Assembly (NCBI RefSeq): GCF_008124765.1
Contig: NZ_VNHS01000005.1
Location: 372,001-436,000, forward strand
DNA: 64,000 nucleotides
Source: Paenibacillus methanolicus
GTDB lineage: Bacteria > Bacillota > Bacilli > Paenibacillales > Paenibacillaceae
Direction: 5' to 3'
Shown: piece by piece, positions 52,537-59,902 of the stretch
How the letters are laid out: every line of letters begins with the position of its first letter
How positions within the stretch are numbered: the first letter of the stretch is position 1
The notes under the pieces: model-generated
Database searches by the model: none
Told to the model about the DNA's origin: nothing
What the model saw: only the letters and a program-made list of their open reading frames with translations
Made by a program: the position numbers and the translations under genes

Positions 52537-53652
52537 ATGTGGCAGGAAGCGATTGAAGCGGCGTTGGACACGCTGCGCGGCAATATTCGCAATCATCCGG
52601 GACTCTTCCCCCATATTACGGAAGGACAGAAGTACGAGTGGGGCGGCAACGACGACTGGATCGAAGGGTTCTACACCGGCATGATGTGGCTGGGATATGA
52701 ATACGGCGGAGACCCGTTCCTCAAGGCCGCGGCCGAGGAACAGCTGGCGAATTACCGGCACCGGCTGGACCATCATATCGTGCTCGACCATCATGACATC
52801 GGCTTCCTGTACTCGCTCTCGGCGGTCGCCCAGTGGCGGGTCACGGGGAGCGAGGAAGCGCGTCAGCTGGCGCTTGCCGCGGCGGACAAACTGCTGCTCC
52901 GCTACCGGCCGAATTACGGCGCGCTGCAGGCGTGGGGCAAGGAAGGCGACCCGGAGAACGGCGGGCGGATCATCATCGACTGCCTGATGAATGTGCCGCT
53001 CCTCTACTGGGCGCACGAGCAGACCGGGGATCGGACTTACTACGATATCGCCTTGAAGCATGTGCGGAAGAGCTTGCGGTTCCTCGTGCGCGGCGACGGC
53101 TCGAGCTACCATACGTTCTATTTCGACCAGGAAACGGGCGGGGCTATTCGCGGCGGCACGCATCAAGGCTACCAAGACGGCTCGACGTGGACGCGCGGCC
53201 AGTCGTGGGGCGTGTACGGTTTCGCGCTTAGCTACCGGTATACGGGCGATGCCGCATACTTAGACGCTTCTAAGCGGCTGGCCAAGTATTTCATCGCGCA
53301 TCTGCCGGAGGATCATGTCGCGTATTGGGATTTCGACGTGGCGGTCGAAGCAGGCACGCCGCGCGATAGCTCCGCCTCCGCGATTACGGCATGCGGCATT
53401 CTCGAGCTGCTCGAGCTGCTGCCGGCCGAAGATCCGGACCGCGCCGAGCTGGCGGACGCGCTCCAGGCGATGATGGCGTCGCTCGTCGAGAACTATTCGA
53501 CGCGGTCGATCCCGGGCGCGGAAGGGCTGCTCCGGCATGGCTCCTACCACGTCCGTGGCGACCGGGCGCCGGACGACTATATGATTTGGGGCGATTACTA
53601 CTACCTGGAGGCGCTCGTGCGGATGGAGCGGGGCATCAAGGGGTATTGGTAG
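52537..53652 (+). CDS. GH88 unsaturated glucuronyl hydrolase
   Basis: A 371-residue (alpha/alpha)6-barrel enzyme that removes the 4,5-unsaturated uronic acid left by lyases on glycosaminoglycan-type fragments. Catalytic aspartates are D87 in HHDIGFLYS and D148 in RIIIDCLMNVPLLYW. They align, offset by one, with D88 and D149 of Bacillus sp. GL1 UGL. Other signatures are DDWIEGFYTGMMWL near 40, QGYQDGSTWTRGQSWGVYGF near 212 and GDYYYLEALVRM near the end. GAGGTG lies seven bases before ATG 52537. It closes the fucosidase-lyase unit. Confidence 0.95.
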   Translation: MWQEAIEAALDTLRGNIRNHPGLFPHITEGQKYEWGGNDDWIEGFYTGMMWLGYEYGGDPFLKAAAEEQLANYRHRLDHHIVLDHHDIGFLYSLSAVAQWRVTGSEEARQLALAAADKLLLRYRPNYGALQAWGKEGDPENGGRIIIDCLMNVPLLYWAHEQTGDRTYYDIALKHVRKSLRFLVRGDGSSYHTFYFDQETGGAIRGGTHQGYQDGSTWTRGQSWGVYGFALSYRYTGDAAYLDASKRLAKYFIAHLPEDHVAYWDFDVAVEAGTPRDSSASAITACGILELLELLPAEDPDRAELADALQAMMASLVENYSTRSIPGAEGLLRHGSYHVRGDRAPDDYMIWGDYYYLEALVRMERGIKGYW

Positions 53653-53770
53653 ACGGGGGCGGCGTAGTGCCGGCGGCGAGGAAGAAGGGCAGGATGCTAA
53701 GGCAGCCTGCCTTTTTGGCAATTTCGCGGGAGGTCGAGGCGACGCGCGGGCGGAAGGTCCGGAGCGGCCG

Positions 53771-53824
53771 ATCGCACAAAATGTCCGGAGCCGCGGGGCT
53801 GAGGCATAGGACATTTTGTGCGAT
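53771..53824. repeat. Perfect 16-bp inverted repeat beside array B
   Basis: ATCGCACAAAATGTCC at 53771-53786 is the exact reverse complement of 53809-53824, separated by 22 bases. There is no T-run and no adjacent start codon. It ends 23 bases before the first anchor of the 51-bp array. It may be an operator, a recombination or replication-associated site, or the boundary of a repeat element. Confidence 0.9.
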
Positions 53825-53846
53825 GGAGTCGCTCGCTGAAACGCGG

Positions 53847-54203
53847 CACAATTGTGGTGCCCACGCGACTATTGAACGCGATAACCGATCGCAGCCGCGC
53901 AATAGTGGTGCTCACACGACTATGGGGCCCGATAGCCGATCGAGGCTGCGCAGTAGTGGTGCTCACACGACTATGGGGCCCGATAGCCGATCGAGGCCGC
54001 GCAGTAGTGGTGTCTACGCGACTATTGAGCCAGATAGCCAATCGAAGCCGTGCAATAGTGGTGCCCACGCGACTATTGAACGCGATAACCGATCGCAGCC
54101 GTGCAATTGTGGTGCCCACGCGACTATTGAACGCGATAACCGATCGCAGCCGCGCAATAGTGGTACTCACGCCACAATTAAGCCCGACAGCCGATCGCTA
54201 CTA
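53847..54203. repeat. 51-bp-period tandem array B (seven units)
   Basis: Units start at 53847, 53898, 53949, 54000, 54051, 54102 and 54153, exactly 51 bases apart. Each carries CGCAATAGTGGTG-type sequence followed about 12 bases later by CGACTATTG, giving a CAATAGT/ACTATTG stem with an inner GTGG/CCAC pair in several copies. A second GCGAT/ATCGC stem occurs in units 1, 5 and 6. The period is a multiple of three and the + frame stays open through it (17-residue repeat), but no ribosome site supports translation. The rest of the gap (53653-53770 and 54204-54326) shows no gene. Confidence 0.95.
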
Positions 54204-54326
54204 TACCGGTTCCCCACGGTAATGGTAGACTATGGCTACCATTACCAGCTTTATCGAAATCCCTGCCGGCGAGCCCATCCCTCGCCGAAGCCGCTTCCCC
54301 CACCCCCCAACGAGAGGATCATGCCG

Positions 54327-56282
54327 ATGTCCCCATTCAGCCGTCAGCCTTGGAAAATCTCAACCTTCCTCTACTTGCTCTTGTTCGTCGCCGTCGTCGT
54401 GCCGATCGGCTTCATCAGCGCCGTGCTGCTGCAGGCGTACAAACAGGATTTGCTTCAACAGACGACGGAGCGGACGCAGCAGACGGTGCGCGCCATCGCG
54501 TACACGGCCGAGCAGGAAATCGCCAAGGCGGTGACGTTCGCGGCCGCGGTCGGCATGGACCAGGAGGTGCTCGGCCGGGCGACGACCATCCACCGCGCGA
54601 GCGACGACAGCCGCCAGCAGGTGACGAGCGAGCTGCTCAAGACGCTCGACAAATACGGGCTGTCGATGGCCGGCCACGTGCAGGCGATCCAATTCGTGTT
54701 CAAGGGCGGCGGCACCTACTCCTATTTGAAAGACTTGAAAATTCCCGAGGCTTCTCTTCGGAACGCGAGCTGGTACCGCAAGACGCGCGACGATCCGGAC
54801 CGCGTTCATTTTCTCGGCATGCAGTCGGACGTGCTGTACGGCCTCACCGATAACCGCAGCATCGCCGCGGCCATCTCGCCGAGCTTGCTGCAGGGCATGC
54901 ACGAGGTGGAAATGCTGTACGTGCTGTTCAGCCGCGACGCCTTCGAGAGCCTGCTCCGCCAAAATCCGTACAGCCGCTCCTCTCCGATGGCCATCGTCGG
55001 CCGCGACGGTTCGATGATCGCCTCCAGCAGCATGACGGACGGGGCGAAGCGGCCGCGCGAGCTGACCGCCCGGATGTTCGCCGGCCGGGAAGGCACCTAT
55101 GTCGATCGTCCCGATCGGACGGGGACGTTATACGCGTATGCCTCCATCGGCAGTTCCGATTGGCGCGTCGTATATGAGATCCCCTACCGCGAGGTGACGG
55201 CCAATTACGAGAAAATCTTCCGATTCGCGATGGGCGCGACCGTCCTGATCATCCTGCTGTTCCTGATCATTGCCTTCTATTTCGCCCACCGCATCACGAA
55301 GCCGATCCAGCTGCTCGTCATCAAAATGTCCCGCGTCGTGCAGGGCAATCTCAACGCGAAGATCGAGGCGGCCGGCAGCCGCGAGATGGTCACGATCGGA
55401 CAGACGTTCAACCATATGATGGACCAGATCAAACGGCTCATCCGCGAGCGCGAGGAGGAGGAGCAGGCGAAGCACAAGGCGGAGTTCGCGGCGTTGCAGG
55501 CGCAGATCAACCCGCATTTTCTGATCAACACGCTGAACGCGATCCGGCTCATGGCGCTCATCAGCAAGGCGGACAATATTCACGGCATGACGCATGCGCT
55601 CATCCGCCTTCTCTCTTCCTCGTTCAACCGGGGTGGCAGCCTAACCTCCATCGCGGACGAAATCGAGAACCTCTGCCAATACATCTACATTATGGAGACG
55701 CGGTTCGGCAGTAAATTCGAGGTGCGGTGGGACGTCGAGGAGGAGACGAAGCGCCTGTACGTGCTGAAGCTGCTGCTCCAGCCGATTCTCGAAAATTGCA
55801 TCGTGCACGGACTCGCCGGCCGGAACGACGGCGGCATCATCCACATCGCCGCGCAAGCCGAAGATCGCGCGCTCGCCATCGCGATCTCGGACAACGGCAG
55901 CGGGATGACCGCCGAGCAGATCGGCGCGTTCGAGCGGCAGAGCCAAACCGGCGCATTCAGCGGCATGGGCATCCACAACGTCCATCAACGCATCCAGCTT
56001 CACTACGGGGCGAGCTACGGCCTGCGCATCGAGCCGCTGGCGGAGGGAACCGCGTTCCGCCTGCGGGTGCCCGTGCTTGCGCACGGCGACGAGGCGGAAC
56101 AGTCCGCCGGGCACGAGCATGGAGCAATGGCCGCATCGCCCGCGCCGTCGGCATCGTCCGTATCGCCATCCGGTCCGCCGCGGCAGTCGTTCGACGCGCA
56201 TCCGGCTGCCCGGTCCGCTGTATCGGCCGCCTTTCAGGCCCCGGTCAAAAAAGATCATGCCGACATCAAAAACGATCATTAA
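54327..56282 (+). CDS. YesM-type sensor histidine kinase (GH101 locus)
   Basis: A 651-residue membrane kinase with helix 1 (about 12-32), an extracytoplasmic Cache-like sensor (about 33-295), helix 2 (about 298-318), HAMP, His_kinase box QINPHFLINTLNAIRL near residue 392, N box PILENCIVHGL near 488 and G box DNGSGM near 524. A 70-residue Ala/Ser/Pro/His-rich tail after the ATPase fold is unusual. ATG 54327 follows AGAGG by nine bases; the frame is open back through array B but lacks any ribosome site there. Its partner regulator is separated from it by three transporter genes. Confidence 0.94.
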   Translation: MSPFSRQPWKISTFLYLLLFVAVVVPIGFISAVLLQAYKQDLLQQTTERTQQTVRAIAYTAEQEIAKAVTFAAAVGMDQEVLGRATTIHRASDDSRQQVTSELLKTLDKYGLSMAGHVQAIQFVFKGGGTYSYLKDLKIPEASLRNASWYRKTRDDPDRVHFLGMQSDVLYGLTDNRSIAAAISPSLLQGMHEVEMLYVLFSRDAFESLLRQNPYSRSSPMAIVGRDGSMIASSSMTDGAKRPRELTARMFAGREGTYVDRPDRTGTLYAYASIGSSDWRVVYEIPYREVTANYEKIFRFAMGATVLIILLFLIIAFYFAHRITKPIQLLVIKMSRVVQGNLNAKIEAAGSREMVTIGQTFNHMMDQIKRLIREREEEEQAKHKAEFAALQAQINPHFLINTLNAIRLMALISKADNIHGMTHALIRLLSSSFNRGGSLTSIADEIENLCQYIYIMETRFGSKFEVRWDVEEETKRLYVLKLLLQPILENCIVHGLAGRNDGGIIHIAAQAEDRALAIAISDNGSGMTAEQIGAFERQSQTGAFSGMGIHNVHQRIQLHYGASYGLRIEPLAEGTAFRLRVPVLAHGDEAEQSAGHEHGAMAASPAPSASSVSPSGPPRQSFDAHPAARSAVSAAFQAPVKKDHADIKNDH

Positions 56283-56307
56283 GGCGGCCCCCGCTTTTGC
56301 TTATGAT
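56279..56307 (+). promoter_or_regulatory. Candidate promoter of GH101-locus importer
   Basis: TTAAGG (56279-56284, overlapping the kinase stop codon), a 17-base spacer and TATGAT (56302-56307). The start codon is 50 bases further. This would let the importer and regulator be induced separately from the kinase. Confidence 0.45.
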
Positions 56308-56357
56308 GGAATCAGGTTAGAGCTGCCTAATACCACATCAAACGGAGGGTCATGCGA

Positions 56358-57716
56358 ATGAGAAAGAACAACGGACGGAAGCGGCGGAGCCTGCTCGCGC
56401 TATTCGCGCTCATGCTCGTCATCGCGGTCGCGCTGAGCGGCTGCAGCGGCGGGAACAACGGCAATTCGGGCGCGAACGCCGGAAGCGGCGCGTCGGAAGG
56501 AAGCGCGGGCGGCGACGCGAACGCGGCGACGGATAAAGAGACGGAGAACGCGGAGCCGGTCAAGCTGAAATTGGCGATGTGGGATTCGAAGACGGACCTT
56601 GAATTTTGGACGGAGAAAGTGAAAGCGTATACGGCGATCAAGCCGAACGTGACGATCGAAGTGGAGAAGGTGCCGGACAACAGCGGCCAATATTTGAAGG
56701 TGCGGCTGGCGGCGGGCGATCTGCCGGATTTGTTCTTCCTGAAGCAGAATCATTTTCAAATTTACAAGGACGCTCTGCTCCCGCTCGATGAACTGGAAGC
56801 CGCGAAGAACAACAAGTACCCGACCAAGATCGACGGCAAGACGCTCGGCGTGCCGCTCGTCTCGTTCGCGGAGTTCGTGTACTATCATCCGAGCATTTTC
56901 GAAGAGCTGGGCTTGACGGTGCCGCAGACGATGCCGGAGTTCATGGCGCTCATGGACAAGATCCAAGCCAGCGGCAAATACACCCCGCTCTCGATCGGCG
57001 GCAAAGACAACTGGACGTTCTACCCGCTGACGGAGTTCGGACCGCATGTCCTCTCCGGCGACACGGGCTACTTGGCCAAAATCGCGAAGGATAAAGCGCC
57101 GTTCGCGGCCGGCAGCACGTTCGATACGATCGCGAAGATGGTGAAGGAGATCGCGGACAAGAAGTACGCGGGACCGGACGCGCTCTCGATCTCGTTCGAC
57201 CAGTCCACCCAGCAGTTCGAGGCGAAGAAGGCGGCGATGATCGCGCTTGGCCAATGGTATTACGCCTCCTACATGGAGAAAGTGAAGAACGATGAAGATC
57301 TCGCGGTATTCCCGCTGCCGTTCCGCAATACGACGAGCGAGAAGTTAACTTCGCTGACGATGTCGGACATGAACGTGGGCATCAACAAGAAGTCCGAGTC
57401 CGTCGAAGAGGCGAAGGCGTTCCTGGACTGGATGTTCAGCCCGGACGTGTATCAGGAATACATCACCAAGGTGCAGCAGTTCTCCACGGTCAACGGAATC
57501 GAGAGCGACCTGCCGTTCTTCAACAAATGGACGCAGGCGAATCCGTACGAGCCGTTCGTCTACGATGGCACGGATGCCGGGTACGCCAAAGTAAGCAGCG
57601 CCGCGCAGTATGATCCGAAGCTGGCCGCCCAGGAGATTTTCGCGGGCAAGGGGATCGACAAGGTCGAGTCCGACTTGAACAACAAGTGGGCGAAGGCCGT
57701 CGAAGCGAACCCATGA
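56358..57716 (+). CDS. CUT1-type ABC importer substrate-binding lipoprotein (GH101 locus)
   Basis: A 452-residue family 1 solute-binding lipoprotein. It has a twin-basic n-region, lipobox ALSGC near residues 25-29, a long Gly/Asn/Ala/Ser spacer, then a domain starting VKLKLAMWDSKTDLE. ATG 56358 has GGAGGG eight bases upstream and is preferred over ATG 56352. Its stop overlaps the first permease (ATGA). Flanking YesM/YesN genes and the GH101 enzyme suggest an O-glycan-derived ligand such as galacto-N-biose. This is inferred. Confidence 0.95.
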   Translation: MRKNNGRKRRSLLALFALMLVIAVALSGCSGGNNGNSGANAGSGASEGSAGGDANAATDKETENAEPVKLKLAMWDSKTDLEFWTEKVKAYTAIKPNVTIEVEKVPDNSGQYLKVRLAAGDLPDLFFLKQNHFQIYKDALLPLDELEAAKNNKYPTKIDGKTLGVPLVSFAEFVYYHPSIFEELGLTVPQTMPEFMALMDKIQASGKYTPLSIGGKDNWTFYPLTEFGPHVLSGDTGYLAKIAKDKAPFAAGSTFDTIAKMVKEIADKKYAGPDALSISFDQSTQQFEAKKAAMIALGQWYYASYMEKVKNDEDLAVFPLPFRNTTSEKLTSLTMSDMNVGINKKSESVEEAKAFLDWMFSPDVYQEYITKVQQFSTVNGIESDLPFFNKWTQANPYEPFVYDGTDAGYAKVSSAAQYDPKLAAQEIFAGKGIDKVESDLNNKWAKAVEANP

Positions 57717-58603
57717 AGCCGAGTCTGGCGAGCAGCAGAAGGTTGGTGATCTTCTCCTTTCTGGCCGTGCCGGTCGCGCTGCTGCTCTACTTTTTGATCT
57801 ACCCGACGATCCAGCTGTTTCACTACAGCTTCACGAACTGGGATGGGTACAGTCCCGCGATGCGCTACATCGGCTTGGATAACTACGAGAAGCTTCTGTT
57901 CGACTTCCCGGAAGCGTGGCAGGCGATCCGCAACAACGGGCTCTATTTCGTCGTCCATACGCTGTTCATTCCCGTGGAGCTGCTGACGGCGGTGCTGCTG
58001 AACCGCACGCTGCGCGGGAGCGGGTTCTTCCGATTCACGGTGCTCATGCCGTACATCATCAACGGGATCGCGGTCGCCTACATGTTCAGCTACATCTACA
58101 ACCCGATCAACGGTCCGCTCAACGAGCTGCTGAAGGCAATCGGATTGGAGTCGCTCATTACCGGATGGTTGAGCGATCTGGACGTCGTCAATTATTCGCT
58201 CATCGCCGTGTCGCTGTGGCGGTTCGCGGGCGTGCACATCATCCTCATGCTGGCGGGGCTGCAATCGATTCCGAACGACTTGTACGAGGCGGCCGAGCTG
58301 GACGGGGCGAATTTCTGGCAAAAGCTGCGCTACGTCACGATCCCGGGCATTCGCACGGTCATGGAAATCATCCTGTTCATGAACGTATCCGGCGCGCTCT
58401 TGCAGTACGACATTCCGTATGTGATGACCGGCGGCGGACCGGGCACCGCGAGCAGCACCTTCGGGCTGTTCTCGCTGCAGACGGCGTTCACCTACAACAA
58501 CTACGGGCTCGCCTCCGCGATGGCCGTCAGCTTGCTCGTGCTCATCGTTCTCTTCTCGTCGCTGCAAAATTGGATCGTGAAAGACAGGAGTGAACGCGCA
58601 TGA
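57713..58603 (+). CDS. CUT1 sugar ABC importer permease (MalF/UgpA-like)
   Basis: A 296-residue six-helix permease with EAA loop LYEAAELDGANFWQKLRYV near residues 188-206. It is coupled by ATGA overlaps on both sides, to the binding protein before it and the second permease after it. The transporter trio is therefore one tightly packed translational unit. Confidence 0.95.
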   Translation: MKPSLASSRRLVIFSFLAVPVALLLYFLIYPTIQLFHYSFTNWDGYSPAMRYIGLDNYEKLLFDFPEAWQAIRNNGLYFVVHTLFIPVELLTAVLLNRTLRGSGFFRFTVLMPYIINGIAVAYMFSYIYNPINGPLNELLKAIGLESLITGWLSDLDVVNYSLIAVSLWRFAGVHIILMLAGLQSIPNDLYEAAELDGANFWQKLRYVTIPGIRTVMEIILFMNVSGALLQYDIPYVMTGGGPGTASSTFGLFSLQTAFTYNNYGLASAMAVSLLVLIVLFSSLQNWIVKDRSERA

Positions 58604-59499
58604 GTCAACTGCAAGCGGGGCAAGCCCATCCGATCCGGCCGCCTGCCGCTCCTGCCCGATCGACGGCGCAGGCGAAGCGGAGGCTCGCGGACGGCGGCTA
58701 TTATCTGTTCTTCGGCGTCATGTGCGTGCTCGTCTTCGTTCCGATCCTGCTCGTGTTGTTCGGTTCGTTCAAGGATGCGGAGGAGCTGGCGGCGACGTCG
58801 CCGTTCTCGATGCCGAGCAACTGGTTCAACTGGGACAATTACGTCACCGCCTTCACCGAAGGCAACATGCTGCTCGGACTGCGCAACACCGCCATTCTCG
58901 TGTTCGGCAGCTTGATCGGCAACGCGCTGCTCGGCACGATGACCGCGTACGTGCTGAACCGGTTCGACTTCAAGCTGCGCAAGGCCGTGCTGCTGCTGTT
59001 CATGCTGGCGATGATCATCCCGTCCTACACGACGGAGATCGCGCGGTTCCAGCTCATCCACGGCCTGAACCTGTACAACACGCTGTCCGGTCCGCTGCTC
59101 ATCTACATCGGGACGGATATTATGCAGATCTACATTTACACGCAATTTTTGCAGAAAATTTCGACCCAGCTGGACGAAAGCGCAATGCTCGACGGCGCGT
59201 CGTACGCGCGGGTATTCCGCTCGATAATTTTCCCGCTGCTGCTGCCCGCGACGGCGACGCTCGGCATCCTGAAGAGCGTGACGATCATGAACGACATCTA
59301 CGTGCAGACGCTCTACATGCCGAAGCGGGAGCTCGCGACGCTCCCTACCGCGCTCATGGCGTTCGTCGGCGAACGCTCGTCCGACCTGTCCGCGCTGTGT
59401 GCCGGCATTATGCTGGTGCTGCTGCCGAGCGCGTTGTTCTACCTGGTGTTCCAGCGGCTCATCTTCAAAGGACTGATGGACGGCGCGGTCAAAGGATAG
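58600..59499 (+). CDS. CUT1 sugar ABC importer permease (MalG-like)
   Basis: A 299-residue permease with a 30-residue Gln/Pro/Ala-rich cytoplasmic N-terminus, six helices, EAA loop QLDESAMLDGASYARVFRSI near residues 188-207 and C-terminal GLMDGAVKG. It overlaps the previous gene by four bases. No ATPase follows. A 400-base structured intergenic region separates it from the response regulator. Confidence 0.95.
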   Translation: MSQLQAGQAHPIRPPAAPARSTAQAKRRLADGGYYLFFGVMCVLVFVPILLVLFGSFKDAEELAATSPFSMPSNWFNWDNYVTAFTEGNMLLGLRNTAILVFGSLIGNALLGTMTAYVLNRFDFKLRKAVLLLFMLAMIIPSYTTEIARFQLIHGLNLYNTLSGPLLIYIGTDIMQIYIYTQFLQKISTQLDESAMLDGASYARVFRSIIFPLLLPATATLGILKSVTIMNDIYVQTLYMPKRELATLPTALMAFVGERSSDLSALCAGIMLVLLPSALFYLVFQRLIFKGLMDGAVKG

Positions 59500-59527
59500 G
59501 CGTGCGGGTCAAACGAACGTGCTGCGG

Positions 59528-59879
59528 CAATGCTGTCAGGTTAAGGAAAGACGTCCATTGAAGCCACCTGAGGCCTATAGTTGACAGGCTCGTGTCTTAG
59601 GAGGGACCTCAACACCCACTGAAGCTTTGTCCGCTAGGACAAAAGCGTGCCCGCTCGAAGCAATCCGCCGACCGCGAAAAAACGTGCAAGCACGAACGAG
59701 GGAGTCCAGAGGGCGAAGTCCTTTGGAGCCTCCTCGGCGGAGGAGGTGGGAGGAGGGAGCAACAAAGGTTGGTTCAAAAGGGCGGAGCCCTCTTAACCTG
59801 ACAGCATTGGAAGAGGGGGGAAGGGGGAGGCGGCAACAAAACCGGGGTCAAGGGGCGAAGCCCTCTTAACCTGACAGCA
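59528..59879. repeat. Structured intergenic element with 18-bp inverted ends and duplicated right end
   Basis: CAATGCTGTCAGGTTAAG at 59528-59545 is the exact reverse complement of 59792-59809. Fifteen bases of the right end (CTTAACCTGACAGCA) recur at 59865-59879, 73 bases on, with similar GGGCGAAGCCCTC-type hairpins before each. The interior has many short GC-rich stems (for example TTTGTCC/GGACAAA near 59627-59644). No frame with a ribosome site is present. It may be a MITE, an IS remnant or a structured RNA. I cannot name a family. The rest of 59500-59902 holds only the regulator's ribosome site. Confidence 0.8.
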
Positions 59880-59902
59880 CTGTCCGGAGAGGAGGAAGGA
59901 CG

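Noticed and set aside
53847..54203. Coding repeat (17-residue peptide repeat) fused to the histidine kinase
   Set aside because: The + frame stays open from 53391 through the array into the kinase, but there is no ribosome site or signal sequence upstream. ATG 54327 has a proper site and gives a normal YesM N-terminus. The openness follows from a period divisible by three in GC-rich DNA.
59528..59640. Right end of an IS200/IS605 TnpB element or an IscB guide RNA
   Set aside because: The hairpin-rich interior is suggestive, but no TnpB or IscB coding remnant is visible and I cannot match a specific consensus. It is kept only as an unnamed structured element.
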